Positions 62,274-64,000 of a stretch of 64,000 nt of DNA are shown in pieces (within the stretch, counting starts at the first letter, position 1; every line of letters begins with the position of its first letter). The stretch comes from Nitrospira sp. GTDB taxonomy: Bacteria > Nitrospirota > Nitrospiria > Nitrospirales > Nitrospiraceae. A model generated the notes under the pieces. That model saw nothing but the letters and a program-made list of their open reading frames with translations. It made no database searches and was not told where the DNA came from. Both the position numbers and the translations under genes were made by a program. The DNA lies in contig JADYYH010000073.1 in NCBI GenBank assembly GCA_020853775.1, forward strand, positions 1-64,000, written 5' to 3'.

Positions 62274-63445
62274 CGTGTGAGTCCTTTCCTGCCGGCACTC
62301 TCTGTTACGCTTCGCTCCAGCGTTGCCACGATTCTGTCGACATCGCCGCCTGCCACATGCATTCCCAGCGGCAGCGCGACCGAATGATCGCTAATGTGTT
62401 CCGCTCGTGAATAATTAGCAGGCACAAAGCCATACTTGTTTCGATAGTACGTCATCCGCGGAACCGGTTGCGGATAGTAGATACTGGTTCCGATTCCGGC
62501 CGTATTCAGTCGTTCGACCGCCTCGTTCCGTTTGTGCGCATATTCTCCCTCGAATACGACACTCGCGCAATAGTAGCTGGATCGGCATTCAGCAGCATCG
62601 GTATCGATGAGCCGAACATTCGGCAGCTCCCCGACCAGCTTCCGGTAGCGATCGAACAGTGCGGTACGGTGAGCCAACACGGCGCTCATGCGTCGAAGCT
62701 GAGAACGGCCGAGCGCTGCTTGAATTTCGCTCATCCGATAGTTCAGCCCAAGACTGGGTACGTCATACATCCCCGGCACGGTCCGCTCTGTATGCGTCCG
62801 GTCTACGCCAAAGGCCCGCAGCCGAGCCACAGCCTGGGAGACGTCTTCATGCCGACTGACGAACATTCCACCTTCGCCTGTAGTCATATGCTTCACCGGA
62901 TAGAAGGAAAAACAGCCGGCATCCCCGAACAATCCAACATGACGCCCTTGATGGCTGGCTCCCAATGCAATCGCACAGTCCTCAATGATTCTGAGATTGT
63001 ATCGTTGGGCAAGATCGACAATGGGAGGCATATCGCAGGGAATACCGGCAAAGTGTACGACGGAAATCGCTTTTGTCTTGGAGGTCAATGCAGATTCGAT
63101 GGCCGACGCGGTCAAATTCCCTGTACGAGAATCACAGTCGACAAATACCGGCGTGGCCCCGACCCACTCCACGGCATGGGCCGTCGCCGCATGAGTTTGC
63201 GCAGGGACGATCACTTCATCTCCCGGGCCGATTCCAAAATGAAGATACGAGAGGTGCAATGCCGCCATGCATGAACTGACCGACACACAATGACCTCCTC
63301 CCAGAAACGCAGCAAACTCTTGTTCAAACGACTTGCACTGAGGCCCATGAGTCAAAATATGCCCATTGAGTACCTCGAGAACCGCCTGTCGATCCTCGTC
63401 TGTGATCCAAGGCCGAGCAAATGGGATCTGGGGAGTGTCAGTCAT
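62270..63445 (-). CDS. DegT/DnrJ/EryC1/StrS aminotransferase (SpsC-like)
   Basis: A 391-residue PLP aminotransferase of the sugar class. Features from the ATG at 63445 (GGAAGGACG upstream) are FARPWITDEDRQAVLEVLNG, SVSSCMAALHLSYLHFG, IIEDCAIALGASHQGRHVGL and FSFYPVKHMTTGEGGMFV with the PLP Lys at 185. It probably introduces an amino group in the nonulosonate precursor, as the LegC/PseC family does. The first DegT enzyme at 40439 belongs to another part of the locus. Confidence 0.93.
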   Translation of the reverse strand: MTDTPQIPFARPWITDEDRQAVLEVLNGHILTHGPQCKSFEQEFAAFLGGGHCVSVSSCMAALHLSYLHFGIGPGDEVIVPAQTHAATAHAVEWVGATPVFVDCDSRTGNLTASAIESALTSKTKAISVVHFAGIPCDMPPIVDLAQRYNLRIIEDCAIALGASHQGRHVGLFGDAGCFSFYPVKHMTTGEGGMFVSRHEDVSQAVARLRAFGVDRTHTERTVPGMYDVPSLGLNYRMSEIQAALGRSQLRRMSAVLAHRTALFDRYRKLVGELPNVRLIDTDAAECRSSYYCASVVFEGEYAHKRNEAVERLNTAGIGTSIYYPQPVPRMTYYRNKYGFVPANYSRAEHISDHSVALPLGMHVAGGDVDRIVATLERSVTESAGRKGLTR

Positions 63446-63482
63446 GTGGTCGCGTCCTTCCGGTTGTAATTCTGATGTAGAG

Positions 63483-64000
63483 TCACATTGACGTAACACT
63501 GGTGTTCAACACGGGTGGGCGGAAACGGCGAAGTTCTTCGATCGATAACTGTTCGAGCCGATGAAAATCCTCGATCGTATCGACGGCTAAACCGACTTCG
63601 GCGAGCCTTCGGTCTCCAGACTCGACATTCACAACCCGAAATCGGTCAGGCTGTCGATAGAAAAATGGGGTGACGTGCTCTTGATCATTCAGCGTAGTAT
63701 CCTCCATGCGAATCGCCTGAAGAGCGCTGACCCTGATGAGTTCAACATTTTGCCCCTTGGGAAACGACCGAGGGAACACAGTAGTCACCAAGTCAGGGTC
63801 CTCTCTTTCAGCATAGGGAATCATAAGACGCAGGACCTCTGGAAACAGCAGCGGACTGTCCCCGTTAATGCGCATGATCCAATCGCACGGATACTCCCGC
63901 GCACCGGACATGAACCGGGCAAGGACATTATCCAAGGAACCTCGATGGACTTGCATGTCCATCGATTCGATGTAGCGGACGAGCGGATCATCGGACTCCT
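63483..64000 (-). CDS. SpsF-like cytidylyltransferase, partial (5' end beyond window)
   Basis: At least 172 codons are open to the window edge, so the N-terminal nucleotide loop is not visible. Upstream of the first internal Met the frame reads SDDPLVRYIES, typical of SpsF and acylneuraminate cytidylyltransferases. HRGSLDNVLARFMSGAREYP, DWIMRINGDSPLLFPEVLRL and VGLAVDTIEDFHRLEQL match. It would activate the nonulosonic acid as CMP-sugar. The gene ends 37 bp before the aminotransferase start. Confidence 0.86.
   Translation of the reverse strand, partial: ESDDPLVRYIESMDMQVHRGSLDNVLARFMSGAREYPCDWIMRINGDSPLLFPEVLRLMIPYAEREDPDLVTTVFPRSFPKGQNVELIRVSALQAIRMEDTTLNDQEHVTPFFYRQPDRFRVVNVESGDRRLAEVGLAVDTIEDFHRLEQLSIEELRRFRPPVLNTSVTSM

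Overview
The window looks like a chromosomal piece of a Gram-negative, GC-rich bacterium, most consistent with a Nitrospira-like member of the Nitrospirota. Signs of an outer membrane are two tripartite RND pumps, a TonB-dependent receptor and a NodT-type outer-membrane factor. Degenerate intergenic repeats at 64-125 and 14231-14472 resemble, from memory only, repeats scattered through Nitrospira genomes. The genus is an inference. I see no rRNA, tRNA, CRISPR array, transposase or phage gene.

Left part (1-22.5 kb): a MarR-type regulator diverges from an RND adaptor/permease pair, and an orphan ModA-like binding protein converges on it. A second RND operon follows, with its permease in two overlapping ORFs, then an adaptor and an outer-membrane factor. 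Next come a small exported protein of unknown role and a minus-strand trio: His-rich DUF2946-like protein, TonB-dependent receptor and TonB-C-like protein. Housekeeping genes follow: DAHP synthase, TatD, a YacP-like nuclease, an AMIN-domain amidase, TruA and PsiF.

Right part (22.6-64 kb): every gene I accept is on the minus strand, so transcription runs from the right edge leftwards. Downstream lie cysE, ispF, ispD, a PIN-TRAM protein, a DegP-type protease, then class I aldolase, fructose-1,6-bisphosphatase, a DUF3108 protein, phosphohexomutase and ManC. The last group forms a line from triose phosphates to GDP-mannose. Upstream is a cell-surface glycan locus of about 30 kb: a KdsC-like phosphatase, a polyprenyl-phosphate sugar transferase, several glycosyltransferases, two DegT aminotransferases, two SDR enzymes, an ABC exporter that could be the flippase, many methyltransferases (two FkbM, one TylF-like, one TIGR04325, two class I), a PhyH-like dioxygenase, a WbpG-type N-acetyl sugar amidotransferase and an AsnB. 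At the right edge is a nonulosonic (sialic-like) acid module: SpsF-like cytidylyltransferase (cut by the window edge), aminotransferase, SDR, NeuB-family synthase, formyltransferase, polysaccharide deacetylase, Gfo/Idh oxidoreductase and GNAT acyltransferase. Many junctions are 4-bp ATGA/GTGA/TTGA overlaps, so much of this locus is probably translationally coupled.

The most unusual points are the amidotransferase lying beside AsnB with no HisH/HisF genes in view, the coupled formyltransferase-deacetylase pair within the nonulosonate module, the dense glycan-modification block around the ABC exporter with no Wzx or Wzy, an SDR with Asn at the catalytic Tyr position, and the split RND permease.
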